Shown one piece after another: positions 24,810 through 33,274 of a stretch of 64,000 nt of DNA. This DNA comes from JABWCQ01 sp964587105 (GTDB lineage: Bacteria > Electryoneota > RPQS01), in contig CAZPKG010000011.1 of the NCBI GenBank assembly GCA_964587105.1, positions 1-64,000 of the forward strand, given 5' to 3'. Every line of letters starts with the position of its first letter. The first letter of the stretch is position 1. The notes beneath the pieces are model-generated. The model made no database searches. It was not told the DNA's origin and saw only the letters and a list, made by a program, of their open reading frames with translations. Both the position numbers and the translations under genes were made by a program.

Positions 24810-24826
24810 GGTCACAATTTGTGACC
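24810..24826 (-). promoter_or_regulatory. Operator-like palindrome upstream of the ORF6N gene
   Basis: GGTCACAA-T-TTGTGACC, an 8-bp perfect inverted repeat 15-32 bp upstream of the ATG at 24794 and followed by CTCAAG. The palindrome within the gene has the same outer GGT...ACC followed by TCAAG, suggesting autoregulation. Confidence 0.5.
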
Positions 24827-24837
24827 TCAAGTTCTTA

Positions 24838-24883
24838 TCTCCCCTTCTCCATTTATGGGGAAGGGGCAGGGGGATGGGGTCTG
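24838..24883. repeat. Family A-type repeat
   Basis: Nearly identical to the second copy at 24197-24285, and directly next to the LemA stop codon. Confidence 0.75.
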
Positions 24884-24887
24884 CTGG

Positions 24888-25394
24888 TTATTCCCCAAAC
24901 AACTCATACCTCCGAAACCCAAACGCATTCGCGATTATAAAATCTGGAAAACTTTCCAACGCCGTATTGTACTTCACCACCGTGTCATTGTAAAACTGCC
25001 GGTCGTAGCGAATCCGCTCTTCCGTTTCGGTCAAACCGTCAATGAGTTGCCCGATGAGTTTTTCTTGCTTGAGCGCAGGATATTGCTCCGCCACAATCAA
25101 CATCGATCCCAACGCCGCACCGAGTTTGCTCTCGGCATTCACGCGCTCGCTTTGTGTCTTGGCGTTGTCCACCGCCGTGCGTTGCTTCGTGATATTTTCG
25201 AGCGTGCCTTGCTCAAACTCCTGATGTGCCTTAATCACCGTCACCAATTCAGGAATCAAATCGTGCCGACGTTTCAACATCACGTCAATCTGCAGCCACT
25301 GCGTTTGACATCTGCGCCGCAGCGTCACCAGCCGGTTGTATAAGAACACGACTCCGCCAACGAGCGCGAGCAAAACGAGAATGAGCCACATCAT
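24888..25394 (-). CDS. LemA family protein
   Basis: A 168-residue LemA protein. A single N-terminal membrane helix (MMWLILVLLALVGGVVFLYNRLV) is followed by the conserved three-helix bundle: QWLQIDVMLKRRHDLIPELV, LGSMLIVAEQYPALK, and ERIRYDRQFYNDTVVKYN. LemA proteins expose the bundle outside the membrane; their role is unknown, though they often pair with DUF2207/TPM-type proteins, as here. Its ATG shares a base with the DUF2207 stop (TGATG). Confidence 0.93.
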   Translation of the reverse strand: MMWLILVLLALVGGVVFLYNRLVTLRRRCQTQWLQIDVMLKRRHDLIPELVTVIKAHQEFEQGTLENITKQRTAVDNAKTQSERVNAESKLGAALGSMLIVAEQYPALKQEKLIGQLIDGLTETEERIRYDRQFYNDTVVKYNTALESFPDFIIANAFGFRRYELFGE

Positions 25395-27304
25395 CAGCTC
25401 GCGCCGCTCCCACCGCCACCGCCGCCACCACCCCCGCCGCCGCTAAATCCTCCGCCGAATCCGCCACCACCGCCTCCTCCTCCGAAATCCCAATCGGATT
25501 TACTGCTCCCCGCGCCCGGAAAATTGTCCAGCGCCGACGCGTATTGCGCCGCCGTGTCTCGCAGTGACGTGCTCAAAGAACTCGTAATGTCCGTCAATTG
25601 AAAATCACTGAGCGATCCCAAATTCACACTGTGGCCATGAATCGGCATCCCCCAAGTTGAAGTCCCAAACACAGTCGGAGTTAGTTCAGGATGTTGCATC
25701 ATCGCTTTGTCGAGCTGTCGCGAAAATTCCGTAGCAACACCCAGCGCCGTCGCATACACAAGATACTTATCCCACATCGGCAGCATCTTCTCTGACGCGC
25801 GATCCATACTCGAAAAATCTGTCAAAAAACTCTTAAATGCGTTCCAGCGATGCACTTCTCTCGCGCCGCGCATCGTGCGCTTCGCCATCACCGGAGCAAG
25901 TGTCCAGCCCGCGAGTAAAACAGAAGCAGGCATCGCGAACTTCACAATCGTCGTCGTGTCGGTGTTCCCCAACAAAAAGTACAACACAAACGCGACGATA
26001 AACGATCCGACCGGCAAACTGCGGCTGATGGCGCTGCTGTCTTGATCGTCAAGCTCAAAAAATTTGTCTTCAAACCACACCCGCATCGCCGTTCCCCACG
26101 ATGTGCAAAACGAGCGAATCTCCGACCCTGTCCCCGTTTTCAGTGCCGCCCAAGCCTTAATTCCAAACGTTGAAATCTTGTCGTTCGATCCGGCCTCGCG
26201 AAACAGCTTCTTCAATACCTCTATTTCATACGCAGAAATCTCGCGCTCACCGCTCTTCTGCTTGACAATGTTTTTGTCAAGTAGATCCCGCCCCTCATCG
26301 GTCAAAACAAATTCCGTGTCGTCTTTGCTCGTCCCGGTCGCCTCGATCTGCACATATCCCTGCCGCACACCCTCAAGCAGCGCCGCCGAAAATCCGTTCA
26401 CAACCTGAGTCGGATCGATATCTTCCTGCGTCATAATCGCGGGCACCATGCACGGCGGAATATCACTCGGTGGTTCGCGCAAATATTTCCCCTCTTCAAT
26501 CTTCGGTTCGCGGCCATAGATCAAATAAAGCCCAAATCCGAAAATCAACAGCCCCGCGAAATACATCAGCGTCAATAGTTCCGCAGTGTACTGAGCCGCC
26601 CACTCCATCAGCGTCGGCTCCATAATCTTGCGCTCTGCTTCAAGCAGACTCGCGCGATCTTCGCCCGTCAACTCTGCCGCGTCAGGGATTATCTCCGCAT
26701 CCGTCAGCACCCGCGTTTCCAAAAAACTCGACGTCGGCACATAACCCATCCGCAGCACAATCGAACTCGAATCCGAGCTGAATTGACGGTCTCCCCGTCC
26801 AGAGCGCGAATGCACAAACGCCGCAAATAGGGTTGGCGGTCGCTCCGGCAGCCTGATTTTCAGAATAACCGAATCAATCGCGGCGTGATCATCTTCAATA
26901 CACTTCCAGTAGAACTGCGCCACATCGGAATACTTCTGCACTGCCCAATCAATTGTGTATCGTAATCGAAAACGCTTGACTTCATTGTTCGCCGAATAGC
27001 GCCACGCGATGCGCGTGTAGCCTTCGTTCACGCTTTGCAGCCACTCAAGCTGTTTGCCGCTGTCGTAGTCCCACACACCTTCGTAGGTGATGCGGTACTG
27101 ACCGTATTGCCCCTTCGGCATACGATCAACATACGCGCGCCCAAACTGTCCCGAAAAATCAAATGTGCGAATCTCCTCCACAACCGCCGACCCGTCCGGC
27201 TGCAGAGCGATCGTCTGTTCAATCCTCGGATGCGAATAATGTTTTGCTTCCGCCGATACGGCCCAAAGCAAAATTATTATTGCAAGAAACCATGGCCTTA
27301 ACAT
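25394..27304 (-). CDS. DUF2207 domain membrane protein
   Basis: A 636-residue membrane protein. A signal peptide (MLRPWFLAIIILLWAVSAEA) precedes an extracytoplasmic DUF2207 beta domain (residues 20-210). Then come a transmembrane span (LTLMYFAGLLIFGFGLYLIYG), a cytoplasmic winged-helix-like part, two further spans near 450-490, and a low-complexity tail of almost pure glycine (FGGGGGGGGFGGGFSGGG). The glycine tail is typical of the family. It is coupled to LemA downstream (TGATG). GGAG lies 5 bases before the ATG. Confidence 0.92.
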   Translation of the reverse strand: MLRPWFLAIIILLWAVSAEAKHYSHPRIEQTIALQPDGSAVVEEIRTFDFSGQFGRAYVDRMPKGQYGQYRITYEGVWDYDSGKQLEWLQSVNEGYTRIAWRYSANNEVKRFRLRYTIDWAVQKYSDVAQFYWKCIEDDHAAIDSVILKIRLPERPPTLFAAFVHSRSGRGDRQFSSDSSSIVLRMGYVPTSSFLETRVLTDAEIIPDAAELTGEDRASLLEAERKIMEPTLMEWAAQYTAELLTLMYFAGLLIFGFGLYLIYGREPKIEEGKYLREPPSDIPPCMVPAIMTQEDIDPTQVVNGFSAALLEGVRQGYVQIEATGTSKDDTEFVLTDEGRDLLDKNIVKQKSGEREISAYEIEVLKKLFREAGSNDKISTFGIKAWAALKTGTGSEIRSFCTSWGTAMRVWFEDKFFELDDQDSSAISRSLPVGSFIVAFVLYFLLGNTDTTTIVKFAMPASVLLAGWTLAPVMAKRTMRGAREVHRWNAFKSFLTDFSSMDRASEKMLPMWDKYLVYATALGVATEFSRQLDKAMMQHPELTPTVFGTSTWGMPIHGHSVNLGSLSDFQLTDITSSLSTSLRDTAAQYASALDNFPGAGSSKSDWDFGGGGGGGGFGGGFSGGGGGGGGGGGSGAS

Positions 27305-27332
27305 CGCAACTCCACGGTAACAAATTCTTCCA

Positions 27333-27373
27333 ATTCCCCCCTGCTCGCGGGGGGGGGGTTAGGGGGGGTCTGC
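27333..27373. repeat. Family A G/C-run palindrome
   Basis: TTCCCCCCTGCTCGC, a long G-run, TTA and a second G-run, then TCTG. Nearly the same as 28436 and as the insertion in the terminase gene at 35471. Confidence 0.8.
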
Positions 27374-27383
27374 AAACTAACCG

Positions 27384-28202
27384 CTAATTCCCAAACAGCG
27401 TGCCTTTATTCAATTCCGCAAGCACGTTCCAATACGGACTCTTGCGCAGCGTCTCAAGCAAATCGAGCGTGTACTGCTCCTTGCCCATTACAAACGGCGG
27501 CCAGCCCGTGTCAAGCAATTCCATTCCGATCTTGGCATTCCCCGTATAAATCATCTCGGCAAAATGCCGGTGCAGCACAGCCATCGAAGCCGGCAGAAAT
27601 TCGTCACTGCGCAGCGTCAAATAATCCTTCCAGATTCCGGCGTCGCGCGATTCACGCAGCATCGCCAGCACGTCGCTCGCATTTGGCGTTTCAGCTCGCA
27701 TCAATTCCAAATTTGGCGCGAACCCGTCGCGCGTCGCTTCAAAAATCACCTCCGGCAGCGGCGAATCACTGTGCGGCAATTTCCAATAGTCGAGCGTCAA
27801 ATCATTGGCCGTCACTTCCCACAATCCGTCACCATCTCGATCCGACCACTTCCCCGCGTTTTCAATCGTATCCAGCGCTTCGATCTTTGTCCCCAGCGAC
27901 AGCACATATTGCGCAAAACAGCAATGTGCGCCGCCCGAGTATGTTTCTACCACGACGTCCTGAATCTTATCGCCCGTCAGATCGCGCGGCATCCCCAGCG
28001 AGTCGCTGTTCAAAAGTTTCACATAATAATCCGACACGCTCCACACCGGCTTGTCACGGCGCGTCACGCCAAGTTCGTGTGTCATTCCGAAATTCTTGAT
28101 CCGAATCGTGAACGTGTAATCGCCAATCGTCGTCACGGAGGCCGTCGAGTCTGCCGCGAACGCGCTCGTCACGAATAACAACAAAAGTAAAACTATTTGC
28201 AT
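27384..28202 (-). CDS. Secreted protein with FG-GAP-like region, unknown function
   Basis: A 272-residue protein with a signal peptide (MQIVLLLLLFVTSAFA). Residues 65-130 (PRDLTGDKIQDVVVETYSGGAHCCFAQYVL, KWSDRDGDGLWEVTAND) resemble FG-GAP/VCBS calcium-binding propeller strands with DXDXDG loops; one or two blades only. The second half is helical. It overlaps the 75-residue gene upstream by 10 bp. Confidence 0.75.
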   Translation of the reverse strand: MQIVLLLLLFVTSAFAADSTASVTTIGDYTFTIRIKNFGMTHELGVTRRDKPVWSVSDYYVKLLNSDSLGMPRDLTGDKIQDVVVETYSGGAHCCFAQYVLSLGTKIEALDTIENAGKWSDRDGDGLWEVTANDLTLDYWKLPHSDSPLPEVIFEATRDGFAPNLELMRAETPNASDVLAMLRESRDAGIWKDYLTLRSDEFLPASMAVLHRHFAEMIYTGNAKIGMELLDTGWPPFVMGKEQYTLDLLETLRKSPYWNVLAELNKGTLFGN

Positions 28203-28420
28203 GGCTCCGATCCTTTCGGCCCGAAACTCGCGTATTCAATTCCATCTTTTCCGACAACGTCAAACGTTTCCCATTCCGCCCGCCGCACCCAATCGCGCAC
28301 GACGATATTCCGCTCATCCTGCGTGAGCGCGTAAAGCTCTTCCAAAGCCGCGCGTGAAGGTTCAACACCAAACGCAGCCAGATAGAGATCCGCAAAACTA
28401 TATTGACAATGTGATGACAT
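28193..28420 (-). CDS. Small conserved-looking protein, unknown function
   Basis: A 75-residue acidic protein without a signal peptide (YSFADLYLAAFGVEPSRAALEELYALTQDERNIVVRDWVRRA). It is predicted mostly helical, and the C-terminus ends in SFGPKGSEPCK. It overlaps the secreted FG-GAP-like gene by 10 bp, supporting co-expression. The family is not recognised. Confidence 0.6.
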   Translation of the reverse strand: MSSHCQYSFADLYLAAFGVEPSRAALEELYALTQDERNIVVRDWVRRAEWETFDVVGKDGIEYASFGPKGSEPCK

Positions 28421-28435
28421 AGTTTTCAGGCTTCC

Positions 28436-28590
28436 GATTCCCCCCTGCTCGCGGGGGGGGGGTTAGGGGGGGTCTGTTGACGCTGGTTACATGTGTCGCC
28501 GAGCCGGGTTAAGGCTGCCGCAACCCGGCCGGAATCTCCTTCTGTCTCCCTTCCTCCGTTCACGGGGGAAGGGCCGGGGATGGGGGTCTG
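28436..28590. repeat. Dispersed repeats: family A, family C, family A-type
   Basis: In order: a family A palindrome (28436-28476), a family C element GCCGAGCCGGGTTAAGGC...CCGGCCGGAATCT (28497-28535), and a CTCCGTTCAC-type family A element (28543-28590). Together they fill the gap between two minus-strand genes. Confidence 0.78.
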
Positions 28591-28600
28591 ACTAAGCCGT

Positions 28601-29821
28601 TTACATATTCGGATGCACCGTCGTGCTCCATACCGCATTCAAACTTGCGTCGTATTTCGACACCAACGCAGAGTAGCTCCCATTCCCGCGATCAAACGCG
28701 CCGCATACGAATAGGCTGCCATCATCTGAAACATGGACCTCTTTGACGACCACGTTTGTTTCGCCGCCGAAGCTCTCTTGAGCAATTGTGGTTAGGTCGC
28801 GGTTGAGCAAAAGTAATCTCTGTGCTCCCGGCCTGCCACAACCCTCACCAGCTTTGCAAATCAGCAAGATGTCGTTGTTGATTGCTTGGACGGCGACCGA
28901 ATCAAGACAATTAAGATAGGAAACAGTCGCTTCGTCCAGCAAAGTGAAGTCAGCAGAATACGTCCAAACATACGGATCGTTACCTTCTCTGCTCACACCT
29001 GCAATGACATAATCCGAGTCAGGCATCTGTGTAATCGAGTAAGCGATATTGGGATTGTTCGCACCAATTTCGACGCTGTGAACGAATATTCCTCCATTGT
29101 CGAACCAACTTACTGCGTTTTCGCTCTGATCCACAATTGCATATCCGCCGTATTGCATCGCAGATATCGCTGATGCGTCAATACCTTCTTGACGAATCTG
29201 CGACCACACTGCTTGACCATATTCTGTCACGCACGTCAATCGTGCTGGTCCACCAATAGCTGACAATCCCCAATACAGCAAATCACCATTAGCCAGCGCG
29301 ACAACTTGCATCGGGGAAATGCGCGTTTCATCCCACTCATCGCCGAGTGCATATCCGTACTCACACGTCGTCTGTGCCCAACGAATCGTTTGATAATTTT
29401 CATCTCGAACAGCTACGGAGGGCAAGGCTCGTGGAGTGTAATGATCACCGCAATAGCTAAAATTTATTCCCGCCACAAGATACCCGTCCGTCACACGGTC
29501 GTAGTAGTGAACCATTCCATATTCATATTCACCACCGCCAATGCTCTGAAACCGCTGTCCGTTTGCACTGTGCAACTTCACTGTCATACTTCGGAAATAA
29601 TACGCCGGTTCAGGCGGAGCGGGAGAATCATCCAACTCAACCGGCTCAACATCTTCCAACCGATCCACTTCCTGCGTCAACACCCAAATTTCCCCATCAT
29701 CCGCTTCAACAACTCCAACCCCAATCAAATCCTTCGTCCGCGGTTTCGGATCGGGTCCCGGCGGCTCTTCGTCACATCCCCAAACCAATAAACTCAACCC
29801 TAAGATTACTAAGTATCGCAT
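28601..29821 (-). CDS. Lipoprotein with propeller-like fold, unknown function
   Basis: A 406-residue lipoprotein: signal MRYLVILGLSLLVWGC with lipobox WGC (C16), a Pro/Asp-rich stretch (DEEPPGPDPKPRTKD), then repeated beta segments with SXDGSLFVCGAF- and YALVSKYDASLNAVWST-type blades typical of delta-60 or PQQ-like propellers. It is probably anchored in the outer membrane. The substrate or partner is unknown. Its 5' side faces the phage-head block across a 683-bp gap. Confidence 0.8.
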   Translation of the reverse strand: MRYLVILGLSLLVWGCDEEPPGPDPKPRTKDLIGVGVVEADDGEIWVLTQEVDRLEDVEPVELDDSPAPPEPAYYFRSMTVKLHSANGQRFQSIGGGEYEYGMVHYYDRVTDGYLVAGINFSYCGDHYTPRALPSVAVRDENYQTIRWAQTTCEYGYALGDEWDETRISPMQVVALANGDLLYWGLSAIGGPARLTCVTEYGQAVWSQIRQEGIDASAISAMQYGGYAIVDQSENAVSWFDNGGIFVHSVEIGANNPNIAYSITQMPDSDYVIAGVSREGNDPYVWTYSADFTLLDEATVSYLNCLDSVAVQAINNDILLICKAGEGCGRPGAQRLLLLNRDLTTIAQESFGGETNVVVKEVHVSDDGSLFVCGAFDRGNGSYSALVSKYDASLNAVWSTTVHPNM

Positions 29822-30430
29822 AAACCCTCCAAAAAATTTTTCCGCCGAGCTGGGTTAAGGCTGCCGCAACCCGGCCGGAATCTTTTTTGAATATAGGCAC
29901 ACTACCCCAATTATACAGAACCTGAAAAAATACGCATTTTCACGCCCAAAATCAAACGAACCCGCCTCCTAAACTCCAATACAGAGAGGAGTTACATCAT
30001 CTTCACTCCTGAACAGCTTCCTACCGTTTCAAGCGCGTTGTCATCCCGTAGGGATCTAACCAAGCGGCACGAAAATCAATTGTGGATACCTTTCTCGCGG
30101 CGGCTCCCGCCACGTCCTTTGGAAGGATTCGGTGCCCCTCTCCAAGAGAATTTTGACGATAATTGCCATGTTGTAAAAATACAACAGAACATCCATCTCC
30201 AGCCAAATCAACCATTTTTCATCTTACGCATAAAAAACAATAGTTAATGCATAACCTCGTGTTTTTCAGATCGCAACAAGAGGAGGCCGATTTCCTCCCT
30301 TTCGCCTCTAAAATCGTAAATTCAATAAATTGTAAATATATATTATTAAATAAAATAAACATGTCATAATTGTCAAAATTTGAACAAATGGGCAGACTAA
30401 CTATTGACAAATCAACAACTTGTGTAATTT
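29822..30430. other. Intergenic region between divergent genes, no gene seen
   Basis: 683 bp separate the lipoprotein start (29821) and the first phage-head gene (30505). It contains a family C element at 29841-29884 and a short family B remnant (TTGTCATCCCGTAGGGATCT) near 30040-30060. A strongly AT-rich stretch covers about 30210-30440. No convincing reading frame, RNA gene or large hairpin was recognised apart from the promoter listed next. Confidence 0.6.
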
Positions 30431-30472
30431 ATACGGAAATCACTTGACAAACGGACTCTTTTATTATACATT
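30404..30472 (+). promoter_or_regulatory. Promoter(s) of the phage-head block
   Basis: A TTGACA box at 30444-30449, 17 bp, then TACATT at 30467-30472, ending 32 bp before the start codon at 30505. A second TTGACA lies at 30404-30409 with a weaker TAATTT downstream. Two nearly identical -35 boxes 40 bp apart suggest tandem promoters. Confidence 0.55.
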
Positions 30473-30504
30473 GTACCTGTCCGCAACAAACAACCCCACC
30501 ACTC

Positions 30505-30900
30505 ATGAACAACACATCTCAACACCCCCTCCTCAAAGCCCAAGCCCTGCTGGCCGACCCGGAAAACCTCGACCTTGATACCCTGTCTCAGCAGTTGGCA
30601 GTCGCCGCCGTCGAAGCTGACGCGCAATCCGCACTCATTTCTCTCTATGAAGATGAACTCCGCCGCGAGCTCCGCGCAAAAGTCGATCTCGCAGGAGCAA
30701 TCCCCGCATGCCCCGATCCCGCACTTGCCTTCACCCTTAGCGGCGAACAACTTCTTTCCGCCCGCCGCCAAGCATCTCTCCACTTCAACCGCGTCTTTCA
30801 ACTTGCCCCCATCTCCCGGAGCGCTATTCCCGCAAACTCAGCTCACGTAACCAAAGACCTGCTGCTCCGGTCAGGCCTTGGTACAAACTCCGCTTCGTAA
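30505..30900 (+). CDS. Unknown protein, first gene of the phage-head block
   Basis: A 131-residue, Ala/Leu-rich, mostly helical protein (LDTLSQQLAVAAVEADAQSALISLYEDELRRELRAK). No family is recognised. Helical content and position ahead of the capsid genes would fit a scaffold or assembly factor, but this is only context. No purine-rich ribosome site precedes the ATG (upstream is CAACCCCACCACTC). Confidence 0.65.
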   Translation: MNNTSQHPLLKAQALLADPENLDLDTLSQQLAVAAVEADAQSALISLYEDELRRELRAKVDLAGAIPACPDPALAFTLSGEQLLSARRQASLHFNRVFQLAPISRSAIPANSAHVTKDLLLRSGLGTNSAS

Positions 30901-30910
30901 CTCTCTTCCG

Positions 30911-31131
30911 GCCTTCCTCCGTTCACGGGGGGATCAGAAGGGGGTCGCCTTCCGCACTCCCCCCTCGACGGCACTCGCTCAAAACCCAATCATCTGGTCT
31001 TCTCCCGCAGTTCATTTGTGATGATCGCTCATCACTCGCTCGCGCACGACCAATACTCCAATCGGAGCGATACTCCTTCAAGTCTCCCCCAAAAGTTCGC
31101 CGCGAACTTTGGGGGAACTAAGGGGGGCTGC
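30911..31131. repeat. Intergenic repeats between the first two phage-head genes
   Basis: The 316-bp gap (30901-31216) holds a CTCCGTTCAC-type family A element at 30911-30948 and a larger family A palindrome at 31083-31131 with an AAGTTCGCCGCGAACTT core. Between them is non-coding DNA without a recognised feature. From 31185 a GCGAGAGGTGCTTGACAAGCAC stretch leads to the next start codon; it recurs in the terminase gene. Confidence 0.72.
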
Positions 31132-31216
31132 CTTCAAAAAATCAACCTCTAACAAAGAAAGGAAGCACCAAAGCAAAGGCGCATGCGCCAGAGCGAGAGG
31201 TGCTTGACAAGCACAC

Positions 31217-31660
31217 ATGGCATCAACCTACAAAGTCAACAACGATGGCGCAGGAGCAAATCTCCTGCTCACCTTCGAAGTAGATACAACTTCAAACAAA
31301 GACTTCACGTGGACCGACATTGACAATAATCTCGTCGCCGCGACAATGTCTGACAACAACAAGGTCGGCATGGGCTCGGCAGGTTCGCGTCTCATCGGCA
31401 AAGTCATCTCCGTTTCCGACGAACTTGCAGTCGGTACAGCCGTACCCGCACTATGCACCGTGCAAGTCACTGGTGTCGCACGTTTCCTCTACTCAGGAAC
31501 CGCACCCAGCGTCGGCAACAAAGTCGAATGTGACGGCACCGGCAAAGTCCGCAAAGCCGTCACTCTCACCGATGTCCCCGCCGGCGGCACCGCTCAACGC
31601 GGCTTAGTCATCGCCGTCGATACCTCCGCCACAACCTGCGATGTCTTACTCGATGCGTAA
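31217..31660 (+). CDS. Phage capsid decoration/stabilisation-like protein (DUF2190-like)
   Basis: A 147-residue, all-beta protein. The pattern GSRLIGKVISVSDELAVGTAVPALCTVQVTGVARFLYSG ... VGNKVECDGTGKV ... QRGLVIAVDTSATTCDVLLDA resembles the DUF2190 / head-stabilisation proteins that trimerise on phage capsids. It lies directly before the major capsid gene, as decoration genes usually do. Start ATG at 31217; the only purine-rich stretch (GAGAGG) is about 17 bp upstream. Confidence 0.72.
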   Translation: MASTYKVNNDGAGANLLLTFEVDTTSNKDFTWTDIDNNLVAATMSDNNKVGMGSAGSRLIGKVISVSDELAVGTAVPALCTVQVTGVARFLYSGTAPSVGNKVECDGTGKVRKAVTLTDVPAGGTAQRGLVIAVDTSATTCDVLLDA

Positions 31661-31663
31661 CTC

Positions 31664-31706
31664 CGATTTCCCCCCAGTCCTCTGGGGGGATTAAGGGGGG
31701 TAAAAT
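31664..31706. repeat. Family A G/C-run palindrome
   Basis: Nearly identical to 12957 and 20083, and directly downstream of the decoration-like gene. Confidence 0.8.
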
Positions 31707-31739
31707 ACCAAATCGCGGCCAACCATTTCAAACAACTGC

Positions 31740-31769
31740 GTTAGCGCAATCAGTCCAGCGACACGCTGG
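31740..31769. repeat. Family F repeat, copy 1
   Basis: AGCGCAATCAGTCCAGCG-A-CACGCTGG, with an internal CCAGCG/CGCTGG inverted repeat. A second copy lies at 34775-34805 before the large terminase. Confidence 0.65.
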
Positions 31770-31884
31770 TTGTCATCCTGAAGGCCGCTGCGGCTGAAGG
31801 ATCTCGTGGCGGGGTAACGCGCGTCATGCGCTTATCGAATATGAAGCCGCTTGACAAGATCCTTCACTTCGTTCAGGATGACAA
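31770..31884. mobile_element. MITE-like element with perfect 13-bp terminal inverted repeats, copy 1
   Basis: Begins TTGTCATCCTGAA and ends with the exact inverse TTCAGGATGACAA; 115 bp. The inside is shared with the element at 33065-33178 (GCCGCTGCGGCTGAAGGATCTCGT, GCGGGGT). The two copies flank the major capsid gene. Confidence 0.75.
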
Positions 31885-31892
31885 CACGAATT

Positions 31893-31928
31893 TCCTATTT
31901 CCAATTTCACATTTCCAATTTCAAAAAC
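31893..31928 (+). repeat. Family E pyrimidine-rich repeat abutting the capsid start codon
   Basis: ATTTCCTATTTCCAATTTC, ACATTTCCAATTTC, then AAAAAC and the ATG. It matches the sequence before the P450 start codon (21377-21430, minus strand). Confidence 0.78.
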
Positions 31929-32999
31929 ATGACTCTCGACTTTTCCCAAGCCTACACTCTGCGCGACAAAATCCAAGAACACTCGCGCTCCACTAATCTC
32001 GCGCTCTATTCCGAAGCGCAAGAGCGCGGCATGACCTTCACTGAGTTGCTCGAAGAACTCGACCCGTCACCGCGTAAGCCCGACGGCCAGCTCGATGCGC
32101 CGCTTGATGCCTTCGAGCGCCAGCTCTTTCTCGCCGATATCTCTTTTGCCGGCCGCAACGCCACCACGCTCGAACAATTCTTGAGCGGCCCCGGATTGAT
32201 TCTCGCGCCTGAATATGTTTCGCGCGAAATCCGCAAAGGCTACAAGATGGTGCAAGACCCCGAAGAACTCGTGGCCGCCATCGTTCCCGAACGCGGACCC
32301 ACGGTCACGCCGCTCTATATCAAAACTGATTTCGCCAAGAAGTCTCAGCGGCGCAACGATAGCGCCGCCTATCCCGTGGTCAAGCTCGCCTATCGTCAAA
32401 AAGAGGCGGGCATGATTGATCGCGGGCGTCAATTTGATTTCAGCTATCGCATCCTGAAAAATCAAAAGCTCGCTGAGTTCCGCGTTTTCCTCTGGTGGAT
32501 CGGCGCGCAATTGGCCAACGATGAAATTTCTGAAATCTACAACATCGTCATTAACGGAGACGGCACCAGCCCCGCTCCTTCAAATTCCTTCAACGGAACC
32601 GGCGGCACGTTTGCCTATACCGACTTGGTTCATCTCGCAATGGCCTTTGATGGTCCCGCTCGTATGACGCATTTGCTCGGCGCCAAATCCGACATCGAAG
32701 CCGTCTTGAAAATCAACGAACTGCAAGATGCGCAAGCCTTTCAAGGTGGAGCATTCAACAACACCGGGGACTACCGCACATTCCTGCCGCTGAATACAAG
32801 ATTGGTTGCAGTCGAAGGAGCCACGGCCACCAAGTTCGCCGCGCTCGATCATCGTTTCGCCATTCGTGAATCTGTCGCTCAACCTCTGCTCATCGAAGCC
32901 GAAAAAATCATCTCGCACAAACTCGAATCAGCCGTCATCTCCAAAGAATCTGTTTACACCATCATGGTTGATGAAGGTATCGCCATGTCAGATTACTAA
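31929..32999 (+). CDS. Phage major capsid protein (HK97-fold type)
   Basis: A 356-residue capsid protein. Order of visible parts: a helical N-terminal arm (FSQAYTLRDKIQEHSRSTNLALYSEAQERGMTFTELLEEL); a central region with the long-helix segment FRVFLWWIGAQLANDEISEIYNIVINGDG; a DLVHLAMAFDGPARMTHLLGAKSDIEAVLKI region; and the C-terminal KFAALDHRFAIRESVAQPLLIEAEKIISHKLE, typical of HK97-like heads. No prohead protease is adjacent. The start at 31929 is chosen because the 26 upstream in-frame residues are encoded by repeat DNA. No ribosome site is visible; the family E repeat fills the leader. Confidence 0.82.
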   Translation: MTLDFSQAYTLRDKIQEHSRSTNLALYSEAQERGMTFTELLEELDPSPRKPDGQLDAPLDAFERQLFLADISFAGRNATTLEQFLSGPGLILAPEYVSREIRKGYKMVQDPEELVAAIVPERGPTVTPLYIKTDFAKKSQRRNDSAAYPVVKLAYRQKEAGMIDRGRQFDFSYRILKNQKLAEFRVFLWWIGAQLANDEISEIYNIVINGDGTSPAPSNSFNGTGGTFAYTDLVHLAMAFDGPARMTHLLGAKSDIEAVLKINELQDAQAFQGGAFNNTGDYRTFLPLNTRLVAVEGATATKFAALDHRFAIRESVAQPLLIEAEKIISHKLESAVISKESVYTIMVDEGIAMSDY

Positions 33000-33006
33000 G
33001 CCAATC

Positions 33007-33053
33007 TGCTCGCCGAGCGGGGATTAAGCGCGAAGCGCGGTTCCCCGCCGGAA
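33007..33053. repeat. Family C repeat
   Basis: CTCGCCGAGCGGGGATTAAGC ... GGTTCCCCGCCGGAAT, beginning 7 bp after the capsid stop codon. Near copies at 21519 and 57411. Confidence 0.75.
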
Positions 33054-33064
33054 TGTACAACGTT

Positions 33065-33178
33065 TTGTCATCCTGAAGCCGCTGCGGCTGAAGGATCTCG
33101 TTGCGGGGTTACGCACGCTATGCGATTACCAAATACGATGCCGCCAAACAAGATCCTTCACTGCGTTCAGGATGACAA
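33065..33178. mobile_element. MITE-like element with perfect 13-bp terminal inverted repeats, copy 2
   Basis: Same terminal repeats (TTGTCATCCTGAA / TTCAGGATGACAA) and length (114 bp) as the copy at 31770-31884; the interior is clearly homologous but diverged. Confidence 0.75.
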
Positions 33179-33191
33179 CCATTGCCCCTCC

Positions 33192-33274
33192 GATCTCCCC
33201 CCAAAGTTCGCCGCGAACTTTGGGGGGATTAAGGGGGGTGGCTATCCTTTCCTATTTCTCATTTCTCATTTCCC
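33192..33274 (+). repeat. Family A palindrome followed by a family E repeat
   Basis: A family A element with AAAGTTCGCCGCGAACTTT core (33192-33240) is followed by CCTATTTCTCATTTCTCATTTCCC (33250-33274), which touches the ATG at 33275. This is the third start codon in the window preceded directly by family E. Confidence 0.75.
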
